A DNA stretch of 5,807 nt, taken from assembly GCA_937901285.1 (NCBI GenBank), contig CALCHI010000043.1, positions 1-5,807 of the forward strand. Reading direction: 5' to 3'. The stretch is from UBA8437 sp003445035 (lineage in GTDB: Bacteria > Planctomycetota > Planctomycetia > Planctomycetales > Planctomycetaceae). Shown here one piece after another: positions 1 to 5,807 of this stretch. The translations under genes were made by a program, and so were the position numbers. The notes under the pieces were generated by a model. The model had not been told where the DNA came from. It searched no databases and saw only the letters and a program-made list of their open reading frames with translations. Position 1 is the first letter of the stretch. Every line of letters begins with the position of its first letter.

Positions 1-193
1 GTCGGAGTTGCACGAACTCCTGGATCAACTCGAGCAGTTCTGTGATAAACGCGGCCAGTTGCATCGCCTGGCGACCATCCACCGATGGTTGCACGGCTGG
101 CTGTATCTGCACGTACCTGTTTCGGCAGCACTACTGGTTCTGTTCGTTGCCCATGTGGTGATGAGCCTGAGAGTGGTTCCGTGGGAATGGTAG
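1..193 (+). CDS. C-terminal end of a membrane protein with b-type-cytochrome-like last helix (5' partial)
   Basis: The open frame enters from the left edge (first full codon at 2) and ends at the TAG at 191-193, leaving 63 visible residues. A polar stretch with several histidines (visible residues 21, 27, 31) leads into one strong hydrophobic helix at about residues 33-55, followed by a short tail ending in Trp-Glu-Trp. Two histidines, 37 and 51, lie 14 residues apart in or at the edges of the helix. In di-haem b-type cytochromes such spacing places two haem ligands on one helix, so I infer the last helix of a quinone-linked cytochrome b or ferric-reductase-like subunit. The catalytic part lies outside the window and the family cannot be named. 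It sits 49 bases upstream of the decahaem cytochrome on the same strand, which fits a membrane electron entry or exit point for the cytochromes. A plain membrane anchor with chance histidines is the alternative. Confidence 0.6.
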   Translation, partial: SELHELLDQLEQFCDKRGQLHRLATIHRWLHGWLYLHVPVSAALLVLFVAHVVMSLRVVPWEW

Positions 194-212
194 GTGGCGT
201 GAATTTCGAGGG

Positions 213-230
213 GCACGGCTGGGGCCGTGC
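213..230 (+). promoter_or_regulatory. Perfect 7-bp hairpin just upstream of the decahaem cytochrome start
   Basis: GCACGGC at 213-219 and GCCGTGC at 224-230 are exact inverted complements around a TGGG loop. The structure fills the centre of the 49-base gap and ends 12 bases before the ATG at 243. No T-run follows, so it does not look like a classic intrinsic terminator. It could be an mRNA processing or stability element between operon members, or it could limit ribosome access to the next gene. It is the cleanest inverted repeat in the non-coding parts of the window. The function is inferred. Confidence 0.5.
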
Positions 231-242
231 GAGATCAACCAG

Positions 243-1769
243 ATGAACAACTTGCCGTCCAGTCGTGAATTGGCCGAACAGGTCCACATCGACTTCCACC
301 GCAAAAGTCGGCGTCCGTTGCGGCGCCGTCTGGCCTGGATTGCAGTGGTGATGGCGTTCGTGGCGGCCGCGTGGATTGGTTCGGAATGGCGAAGTGGTCA
401 CCACGAGGTTTTTGCTGCTGGTCCGGTGTCTGTCGCACACCGGATGATCGAGAACGACTGCCAGGTGTGTCACACCACGTGGGCGCCTCTGGAGAGGTTG
501 ATGAGTTGGGTCGATCCTGAGGTGATCCGTTCGATCGACAACTCCAAGTGCCTGGCCTGCCACGACGAGGCTTTGCATCACGAAAACCAGGTGCCGGGTC
601 ACGGTCACGATGGACTTTCGTGTGCCGATTGCCACCGTGAACATCGTCACCATGAACAACTGGCTCGTGTGACGGACAGCCAGTGCCTGCGGTGTCACCG
701 GGATCTGAGGACGTCCAGCGGATCGACGAAGGCGTTTGTGCATTCGTTGACGTCGTTCGAATCTGGTGGGGAGCATCCTCATCCGGAATTTGCCTTGAAG
801 AGGTTAGTGCAGGAAGTTGCCGATGGCACCGACCCCGGACCCGGACACGGTGTCTGGGCGGTTGCGGATGCGGACCCGAAAACCGGGAATGGGGAATTTC
901 GTGACAGGGCCACTCTTCGGTTCAATCACGCGGCCCACCTGAAAGCCGAGCGGAATGCGAGCGGGAAACTGGTTGTCGGCCTGAGAAGCAAGGACGGGAA
1001 GACGGTCGATTTCTCCAAGAACTGCAATGCCTGTCACCAACCCGATGACTCGGGAGCCTACATGAAACCGGTGCGGTTTGATTCTCATTGTCGCGAGTGC
1101 CATCCGTTGTTGTTCGACAATCGCAACGATCCCGGTCGCCAGGCTCCCCATGTCACAGCGGATCTCGTCCGTGGGTGGTTCACTGAACGGTTCACGCTGG
1201 CTGCTCTGGAGGAGAACGGCGGTGGGTTGCGGTCCGGAGGCAACCGGGGCGAAGAAACCGGTCGGTTGTTCCCGGGCCGAGCCGAACGTCCGCCCCTGGA
1301 TCCGTCCCAGGCGAAATCCGTTGGCCAGAGGGTGCGGGCGGCGGAGGCGGTCGTGCAGAAACACGTGCACACGTTGTTTGGTCACGAGGCGAAAGGGGGC
1401 TGCCGGTACTGTCATTCGATCGATGCGTCGGGAGCCAGTTGGAAGGTGGTGTCTCCGGAGATCCCCGACCGCTGGATGTCTCACAGCCGATTCCGTCACG
1501 ACAGTCATCGTTCGATGGAATGTGGCAAATGCCACGGCGACGTGGTGATCAGCCGTCGGACCTCCGACATCCTGATGCCGTCGATCGCGACGTGTCGTGA
1601 TTGTCACGCTGCCCGGCCGACGACCAGGCAGTTTGCTCGTGCAACGGTCGGGGCCCGGTCGGATTGTGTCGAATGTCACGTTTATCACGATCGTGACGGC
1701 CGCAAGCGATCCAGAGGCTCGACAGCGACCACATTGCCCACAGAGGGCGGATCGGTCAGCAGGCGTTGA
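243..1769 (+). CDS. Membrane-anchored decahaem c-type cytochrome (cytochrome c3-like multihaem family)
   Basis: A 508-residue protein predicted to transfer electrons through ten covalently bound c-type haems on the periplasmic side. Ten CXXCH sites begin at residues 73, 103, 127, 148, 261, 283, 387, 427, 451 and 475, grouped roughly as 4 + 2 + 4. An Arg-rich stretch (residues 20-29) precedes a hydrophobic segment at about 30-47. I see no good signal-peptidase site, so this is probably an uncleaved N-in anchor with the haem domain outside. Histidine-rich stretches beside the haem sites (residues 112-138, and FNHAAH at 227-232) are good candidates for distal ligands, giving bis-His haems as in the cytochrome c3 superfamily. 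A haem-free segment of about 100 residues (288-386), rich in Gly and Arg, separates the middle pair from the last four. The tail is basic. The ATG at 243 is chosen because it puts the positive stretch before the membrane segment; only a weak GAG at 231-233 precedes it. It sits in an apparent operon with the flanking plus-strand genes. The family assignment is by motif only and the redox partner is unknown. Confidence 0.9.
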   Translation: MNNLPSSRELAEQVHIDFHRKSRRPLRRRLAWIAVVMAFVAAAWIGSEWRSGHHEVFAAGPVSVAHRMIENDCQVCHTTWAPLERLMSWVDPEVIRSIDNSKCLACHDEALHHENQVPGHGHDGLSCADCHREHRHHEQLARVTDSQCLRCHRDLRTSSGSTKAFVHSLTSFESGGEHPHPEFALKRLVQEVADGTDPGPGHGVWAVADADPKTGNGEFRDRATLRFNHAAHLKAERNASGKLVVGLRSKDGKTVDFSKNCNACHQPDDSGAYMKPVRFDSHCRECHPLLFDNRNDPGRQAPHVTADLVRGWFTERFTLAALEENGGGLRSGGNRGEETGRLFPGRAERPPLDPSQAKSVGQRVRAAEAVVQKHVHTLFGHEAKGGCRYCHSIDASGASWKVVSPEIPDRWMSHSRFRHDSHRSMECGKCHGDVVISRRTSDILMPSIATCRDCHAARPTTRQFARATVGARSDCVECHVYHDRDGRKRSRGSTATTLPTEGGSVSRR

Positions 1770-1785
1770 CCCGAAACGTGACGAT

Positions 1786-1814
1786 AGGGTGTTCAGCAGA
1801 CGATGCTAATCCCT
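1786..1814 (+). other. Possible imperfect hairpin in the gap between decahaem and first pentaheme genes
   Basis: Within the 64-base gap, the arm 1786-1798 can pair with 1804-1814. AGCA pairs with TGCT around a 5-base GACGA loop, then two A-T pairs and a G-T wobble follow, then AGGG pairs with CCCT; each of two single bases on the 5' arm bulges out. No T-run follows, so termination is unlikely. It lies 19 bases before the ATG at 1834, a position similar to that of the hairpin before the decahaem gene. It could be a processing site or chance pairing in GC-rich DNA. Confidence 0.25.
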
Positions 1815-1833
1815 GGCAGAACCGGATAACGAG

Positions 1834-3282
1834 ATGAGCCGGCACTCGAAACACCCACTCGACCATCTGCCAGTGACGGTGGTGATTGCGTTGGCCCTGG
1901 CCACCCCGACCGGCTCGCTGCGTGCCCAGGATGTCGCGAAGTACGTGGGAACCAACTCGTGTGCGGCCGCCAATTGCCACGGCGGCGACGGCAGTGGTCC
2001 ACGTTGGGCCAGCTCGTACAGTGACTGGGTTCAGCGAGACAGGCACGCACGGGCCTACACGGTGCTGTTGGGTGAACGGTCTCGACGGATGGTGCGGGTC
2101 CTGGGGTACAAGCGTCCGGCCCACGAGGCCACCACTTGTCTCAACTGCCACGCCTTGCCGCCGGTCACGGGTGGAAAACCCGTCCCTGATCGGCGATTGA
2201 CCACCGACGGTGTGTCGTGCGAATCCTGTCACGGACCCGCCAGCTTGTGGATCGCCAGGCACGTCCGTTCTGACTGGCCCGCGGTCAAGCAACGGCAGGC
2301 AGCGGAACTGGGTTTCTATGACACCGACGATGTCAGGATGAGGACGCGGGCCTGTACTGGTTGCCATGTCGGAGGCCCGGGTCGAGACGTCAACCACGAC
2401 CTGATTGCTGCCGGTCACCCACGATTGAATTTCGAGATGTCGGCTTACCACGCCAACCTGCCGCGGCACTGGGACGACGCCGCCGATCGAAAGCGGCATG
2501 CGGGACGTCCCGACGCCGCCGACGGCACGTTGCGAGAACTGAAACTGTGGGCGGTTGGCCAGGTCGAGACGCTCAGGGCGCGAGCCGAGCTGTCTCGTTG
2601 GCGCGCGGCGTCGACCGGGGTGGCTCCGTGGCCGGAACTGGCTGAGACCCGGTGTTTTGCCTGTCACCATGACCTGAGAGATGCCCGCTGGCGGCGACGG
2701 GTGGTGAAGCGATCGGGGCGGCGTCCCGGGCAATTCTCGTGGTCCGGATGGGAAAGTTCGATGATCAGGTCGTTGCTGGTGATCGGGTCGACGGCGACGG
2801 GATCCGAGTCGATCGCGTCGTTGGAACGCGTCGACACCTTGACCCTGCCGGTGGCTCCGGATCGCGACCGGATGAAGATCGAAACCGCCGCGATGGCCGC
2901 CCAACTCGACAAGTGGTCTGTGGCGCTCAACCGGCACACCTTCAGTGTGAAGGATCTCGATGGACTGGCCCGGCGGTTGGTGGCCAAGTCGGAGATCCAT
3001 CGGGGTCCCGTCGACTGGGATCAGGCCGCCCAGCTTTACCTGGCACTCTCTTCGTTCCAGGTGAGCCAGAAGGAGGCGACCGGGTTGACCGGTGAGCGAC
3101 GCCGAGCGGTCGACCGGGTGCTGAGGGACGCCTTGCCCCGGATGAGAGACGTACTGCGGTTTCCGAATGGTCACGACAGCGCGGCACAACTCCGCGGTCC
3201 AATCGCCGATGTTGATGCTCCTCCCGTGGCGTTGGAGCAGTTCGACAGGGCGATGCGGATGATTCGTTCAGCCCTGAAATGA
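1834..3282 (+). CDS. Periplasmic pentaheme c-type cytochrome with one CX4CH haem site (cytochrome c554-like)
   Basis: A 482-residue exported protein. A hydrophobic segment at residues 13-25 ending near Arg-Ala-Gln (30-32) reads as a cleavable signal peptide. The first haem site is the non-standard CX4CH (Cys43, Cys48, His49). Four normal CXXCH sites follow, starting at 102, 129, 174 and 274. Likely distal or structural histidines are His71 in a W-x3-D-R-H-x3-Y motif, His188, His195 in AAGHP and His212 in RHW. The haem region ends near residue 285. The remaining ~200 residues have no haem motif and look mostly helical and highly charged. The protein aligns along its whole length with the next gene's product, so the two are paralogues. 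The arrangement recalls the cytochrome c554 / multihaem family used for periplasmic electron transfer; the exact role and partner are unknown. The ATG at 1834 has no convincing Shine-Dalgarno site but gives a sensible signal peptide. The gene starts 64 bases after the decahaem gene and ends 19 bases before the next. Confidence 0.9.
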   Translation: MSRHSKHPLDHLPVTVVIALALATPTGSLRAQDVAKYVGTNSCAAANCHGGDGSGPRWASSYSDWVQRDRHARAYTVLLGERSRRMVRVLGYKRPAHEATTCLNCHALPPVTGGKPVPDRRLTTDGVSCESCHGPASLWIARHVRSDWPAVKQRQAAELGFYDTDDVRMRTRACTGCHVGGPGRDVNHDLIAAGHPRLNFEMSAYHANLPRHWDDAADRKRHAGRPDAADGTLRELKLWAVGQVETLRARAELSRWRAASTGVAPWPELAETRCFACHHDLRDARWRRRVVKRSGRRPGQFSWSGWESSMIRSLLVIGSTATGSESIASLERVDTLTLPVAPDRDRMKIETAAMAAQLDKWSVALNRHTFSVKDLDGLARRLVAKSEIHRGPVDWDQAAQLYLALSSFQVSQKEATGLTGERRRAVDRVLRDALPRMRDVLRFPNGHDSAAQLRGPIADVDAPPVALEQFDRAMRMIRSALK

Positions 3283-3289
3283 CAGCGAT

Positions 3290-3293
3290 GGAG
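3290..3293 (+). promoter_or_regulatory. Shine-Dalgarno site for the second pentaheme cytochrome
   Basis: GGAG lies 8 bases before the ATG at 3302, within the 19-base gap after the preceding stop. It supports the first ATG over the in-frame ATG at 3344 and suggests translation of the second pentaheme gene follows closely on the first. It is the clearest ribosome binding site in the window. Confidence 0.55.
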
Positions 3294-3301
3294 CCGGATC
3301 G

Positions 3302-4978
3302 ATGAACTGGGTTTCCGAAGGTTGTCACCGACGACGCAAGTGGATGTTGTCGGTGGTTTTTGCCGGGTGCGTGTTGTCAGGCATCAGCAGCGAATCGAAT
3401 GCCCAGGACGATCCGGCGGCGGGGCGTGCCGTGGTCGGGTTCACCGCCTGCGTGGGGTGTCACGGTCGCAGTCGCGATACCAAGGGGGCGGATGAAGACA
3501 TTCCTCTGCCGAGTCCCAGCGGTGACTGGATTCTGGACAACGAGGTGCTGACATGGGCCCGGAAGGACAAGCACCACCAGTCCTACGCGGTGCTGTTCAA
3601 CCCGCGGTCGGTCGATATGGGCCGCCTGATGAACATCAAGGCCGTGCACCGTGACAAACGGTGCCTGTCGTGTCACACCGGGTATCCCCAGGCCCTGATG
3701 CCCGCCGACGACCAGAACCGGGTCGACGAGACATGGCACAGGAAGACGGATGTCAGTTTCGGGATCACCTGCGAAGGGTGTCACGGACCCGGAGGAGACC
3801 TGGCTTCAACCGACGGTGCTCGTGATGGGTGGTTTCGTCTGCATCTGCCGCCGTTGAACCCGAAACGTCCCTGGAGATTTCTCGATCCCAAGACCAAGTG
3901 GGAACAGCACGGGTATGTCGATGTTCGTACGCCGTCGAGCAAGGCACGACTGTGCGGGACCTGTCACATCGGTGATGTCTCGCAGGGCCGCGTGGTGACA
4001 CATGAAATGTACGCCGCCGGCCACCCTCCGCTGCCAGGTTTCGAGGTCGCAACCTTCGTGGCGCAAATGCCGACGCACTGGCGGGCGGTTGCCGATAAGA
4101 GTGACGCCGTGGCAAGGAAAACCCGCAGCGAGTTCCTGGCCAAGACCGCGGATCCGTTCTTTAGCCCCGACACCTATCGGCTCGATTCCCTGCACAGGAC
4201 ACAGTCGATGCTGGTCGGGGCGCTGGTGTCACTGGCTCAGTCGCTGGAATTGACGTCCGGTCTGAGCCAGCGGGCGACCGGTGGTGGCGGCACCTGGCCC
4301 GAGTTGGCACAGTTCGAATGCTACGCGTGCCACCATGATCTGAGAGTGCCGGCGTGGCGACAGAGGCGGCCCAATCCCGTGGGGGTTCCTGGACGCCCGG
4401 TTCTCCGAGAATGGGCGTCCGTCCTGGCCCGTGTGGCACTCGAGCAACCGAAACAGCGAGCCCAGTTCGATTCGCAGTGGAAACAGGTCCGCGGGGTCCT
4501 GGCCAAGACTCCGTTCGGAAGCCGCTTGGAACTGGCTCGCACGACGTCGGCCACCGCCACGTGGTTGACGGCCCAGGCGAAACAACTCGAGCGAAGGCCT
4601 TTGACCCGCGAGGATGGTCACCGGGTGCTCCTGGAGATCGCACGAGTGGGGGCTGCCGGAGGATTCGACTACGAGTCGTCCCGCCAACTGGTCTGGGCCT
4701 GCGAAGTGGTTTTCGGCGAGTTGGGCCGGGGAGACGCCAAGGAGCTCAAGGCACTTCGAGCAGCCGGACATGTGCTGGTATTTCCACAGCGGCCGGTTCA
4801 ACCGGTGGCCAAGGGGCTGTTTGAACCGCGGCAGGGGCCGTCGAAGACAGTCGAGGTCGACTTGTCGAAGCTGCTGCCTCCGATCGGCAATTTCGATCCG
4901 GCGGAGGTGACCAGGGCGTTCCGGGCTGTTGAGGCCGCGGTCAAGGCCTGGCCCACCAGGTCCTCCTCCGCCAGGTGA
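3302..4978 (+). CDS. Second periplasmic pentaheme c-type cytochrome (cytochrome c554-like), paralogue of the preceding gene
   Basis: A 558-residue exported cytochrome with five standard CXXCH haem sites starting at residues 50, 121, 157, 218 and 340. The N-terminus has a basic stretch (10-13), a hydrophobic core (15-27) and a probable signal-peptidase site after Ser-Asn-Ala (32-34). Cys23 inside the core gives a weak lipobox-like FAGC, so a lipoprotein is possible but less likely because hydrophobic residues continue after it. It matches the upstream protein feature by feature: W-x3-D-K-H-x3-Y at 85-95, the CEGCHGP haem site, AAGHP with His241, THW at 258-260, and WPEL followed by a C-x2-CHHDLR site at 340-347. 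The first haem motif is CXXCH where the paralogue has CX4CH. A longer stretch between haems 4 and 5 and a longer C-terminal region explain most of the size difference. The C-terminal ~210 residues lack haem motifs. It probably passes electrons alongside the first pentaheme protein; the partner is unknown. It is the last plus-strand gene seen and ends 6 bases from the stop of the convergent LVIVD gene. Confidence 0.9.
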   Translation: MNWVSEGCHRRRKWMLSVVFAGCVLSGISSESNAQDDPAAGRAVVGFTACVGCHGRSRDTKGADEDIPLPSPSGDWILDNEVLTWARKDKHHQSYAVLFNPRSVDMGRLMNIKAVHRDKRCLSCHTGYPQALMPADDQNRVDETWHRKTDVSFGITCEGCHGPGGDLASTDGARDGWFRLHLPPLNPKRPWRFLDPKTKWEQHGYVDVRTPSSKARLCGTCHIGDVSQGRVVTHEMYAAGHPPLPGFEVATFVAQMPTHWRAVADKSDAVARKTRSEFLAKTADPFFSPDTYRLDSLHRTQSMLVGALVSLAQSLELTSGLSQRATGGGGTWPELAQFECYACHHDLRVPAWRQRRPNPVGVPGRPVLREWASVLARVALEQPKQRAQFDSQWKQVRGVLAKTPFGSRLELARTTSATATWLTAQAKQLERRPLTREDGHRVLLEIARVGAAGGFDYESSRQLVWACEVVFGELGRGDAKELKALRAAGHVLVFPQRPVQPVAKGLFEPRQGPSKTVEVDLSKLLPPIGNFDPAEVTRAFRAVEAAVKAWPTRSSSAR

Positions 4979-4984
4979 GGATTG

Positions 4985-5807
4985 TCATTTCCTCGGGGGG
5001 ATGTAGGCCGGGAGGGCCCGCTGGAGGTCCCGCTGCAGTTTCTGTTCACGGGCGCGGGCGTCCCTGATTTCCGGATCGCGTGTGGTCGACGGTACGGTCC
5101 ATGGGCGTCCGTTGCGGAGATAGAACTTCTGTTGCTCCTGGAGTGTCAGCGGCCGGGCACCGACTCGTCCGAAGACCGACAACTGGTTGCCCGCTTCGTC
5201 GACGGCCCGGTCGCGGTCGACACCCTTGGAGAGAGCCAGTGCGTGTCCGCCCTTGTGCATCGGCATGGTGGCCACCAGCCGTGGTTGCGGTCTCGGCCGG
5301 AATCCTCCGTTGCCGGGAGTGGCCGGCGAGGTCAACTGCACGACCCTCAGGCCGTTGCGGCCGTCGGCCAGGTAGGCGAACTGGCTGCTGTAGGTCACGC
5401 CGAGTTTCACGTCGTGGAGATCATTGATTGTTCCGTCGGCGGTGAAGACCTGGTCGACCCTTGGCTTGAGCGGGTTGGCGACATCGACGATCACCATTCC
5501 GTGCTCACCGGCGGCCAGGTACGCGTAGGTGCGGGCGACGTACAGGCTGTGAGCGCGGTGAGTTTTCAGGCGGGCGGCCGGTCGCGGCTGGGTCATGTCA
5601 GTCACGTCAAGCACCGCCAGGCCCTGCTCGTCGCAGACGAACGCGTAACGGAACTGGATCTGTACCGACGTGGGATGTTCGAGCACGTCGGGGCCCAGCA
5701 GAGCGGTGACCCGGGGTGCGAGCGGGTTGTCGATCGAGACCACGGCCAGGCCGGCGTCACAGCATATGTAGGCGCAGGTGCCGGCGATGGTGATCGAGCG
5801 AGCTCCG
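4985..5807 (-). CDS. LVIVD-repeat beta-propeller protein (5' partial)
   Basis: The minus-strand frame is open from the right edge to a TGA at 4985-4987, giving 273 visible codons. A GTG at 5743 is in frame, but coding similarity continues upstream of it (a further repeat), so the true start lies beyond the window. Four repeat units of about 40 residues are visible, at visible residues 1-33, 44-76, 82-116 and 128-162. Each has the pattern Y-hydrophobic-x-x-(C/G/D)-x-x-G-[LM]-x-[VI][VL]-x-[VIL] followed by a Pro-rich turn; the third reads GMVIVDV, the signature that names LVIVD repeats. Such repeats are predicted to be blades of a beta-propeller in exported bacterial proteins. The C-terminal ~100 residues are not repeats and end in a charged, probably helical Arg/Gln-rich segment and a Pro-Pro-Arg-Lys tail. 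The biochemical role is unknown. Its placement beside multihaem cytochromes suggests an exported partner, but it is transcribed towards them and so is not in their operon. Confidence 0.8.
   Translation of the reverse strand, partial: GARSITIAGTCAYICCDAGLAVVSIDNPLAPRVTALLGPDVLEHPTSVQIQFRYAFVCDEQGLAVLDVTDMTQPRPAARLKTHRAHSLYVARTYAYLAAGEHGMVIVDVANPLKPRVDQVFTADGTINDLHDVKLGVTYSSQFAYLADGRNGLRVVQLTSPATPGNGGFRPRPQPRLVATMPMHKGGHALALSKGVDRDRAVDEAGNQLSVFGRVGARPLTLQEQQKFYLRNGRPWTVPSTTRDPEIRDARAREQKLQRDLQRALPAYIPPRK

Noticed and set aside
834..854. Tandem CCCGGAC copies followed by a GACAC-G-GTGTC palindrome
   Set aside because: It lies within the decahaem coding frame, where it encodes a Pro-Gly-Pro-Gly-His-Gly run. 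The simple codon repeat explains it and no regulatory role is supported.
804..1688. A 294-codon open frame on the minus strand inside the decahaem gene
   Set aside because: It is fully covered by the decahaem coding frame and shows low-complexity Arg/Pro/Gly composition typical of a shadow frame.
1756..3189. A 477-codon open frame on the minus strand opposite the first pentaheme cytochrome
   Set aside because: Its product is rich in Arg, Pro, Gly and Ser with no recognisable domain, and the plus strand carries clear haem motifs across the same bases. Long antisense open frames are expected in GC-rich coding DNA.
3322..3327. A Gly-Cys-His near the start of the second pentaheme protein that resembles a haem site
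   Set aside because: There is no cysteine three residues before the second one, so it is not CXXCH, and it lies in the signal peptide.
4961..4981. Intrinsic terminator between the convergent genes
   Set aside because: The best stem is only 5 bp with an 8-base loop and no T-run on either strand.
5741..5743. GTG as the start codon of the LVIVD gene
   Set aside because: The frame stays open to the window edge and the 21 residues before it complete another LVIVD-type repeat, so the start is further upstream.

Overview
The window is GC-rich bacterial chromosomal DNA. It is densely packed with redox genes and has no RNA gene, mobile element or CRISPR array that I could see. Long GC-rich multihaem c-type cytochromes with poor or absent Shine-Dalgarno sites, next to an LVIVD-repeat beta-propeller gene, point to a planctomycete or a relative (Planctomycetota). 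This is inference from gene style, not from a marker gene.

Layout: four genes lie on the plus strand. They are the 3' end of a membrane protein with a b-type-cytochrome-like last helix (to 193), a membrane-anchored decahaem cytochrome (243-1769), a first exported pentaheme cytochrome (1834-3282) and a second one (3302-4978). A fifth gene on the minus strand (4985 to beyond 5807) converges on them and encodes an LVIVD-repeat protein. The plus-strand gaps are 49, 64 and 19 bases, so the four genes are probably one operon. The two longer gaps each hold a potential RNA hairpin. The tail-to-tail gap is only 6 bases.

How they may work together: the three complete cytochromes carry 20 predicted haem sites, 19 CXXCH and one CX4CH. 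A plausible model is that electrons pass from or to the membrane quinone pool through the upstream b-type-like protein, then to the anchored decahaem protein facing the periplasm, then to the two soluble pentaheme proteins. The pentaheme proteins are clear paralogues, related in style to the cytochrome c554 / multihaem family, and share a haem-free C-terminal domain. The terminal donor or acceptor cannot be read from the sequence. The LVIVD protein may be a surface or periplasmic partner, but its link to the chain rests on proximity only.
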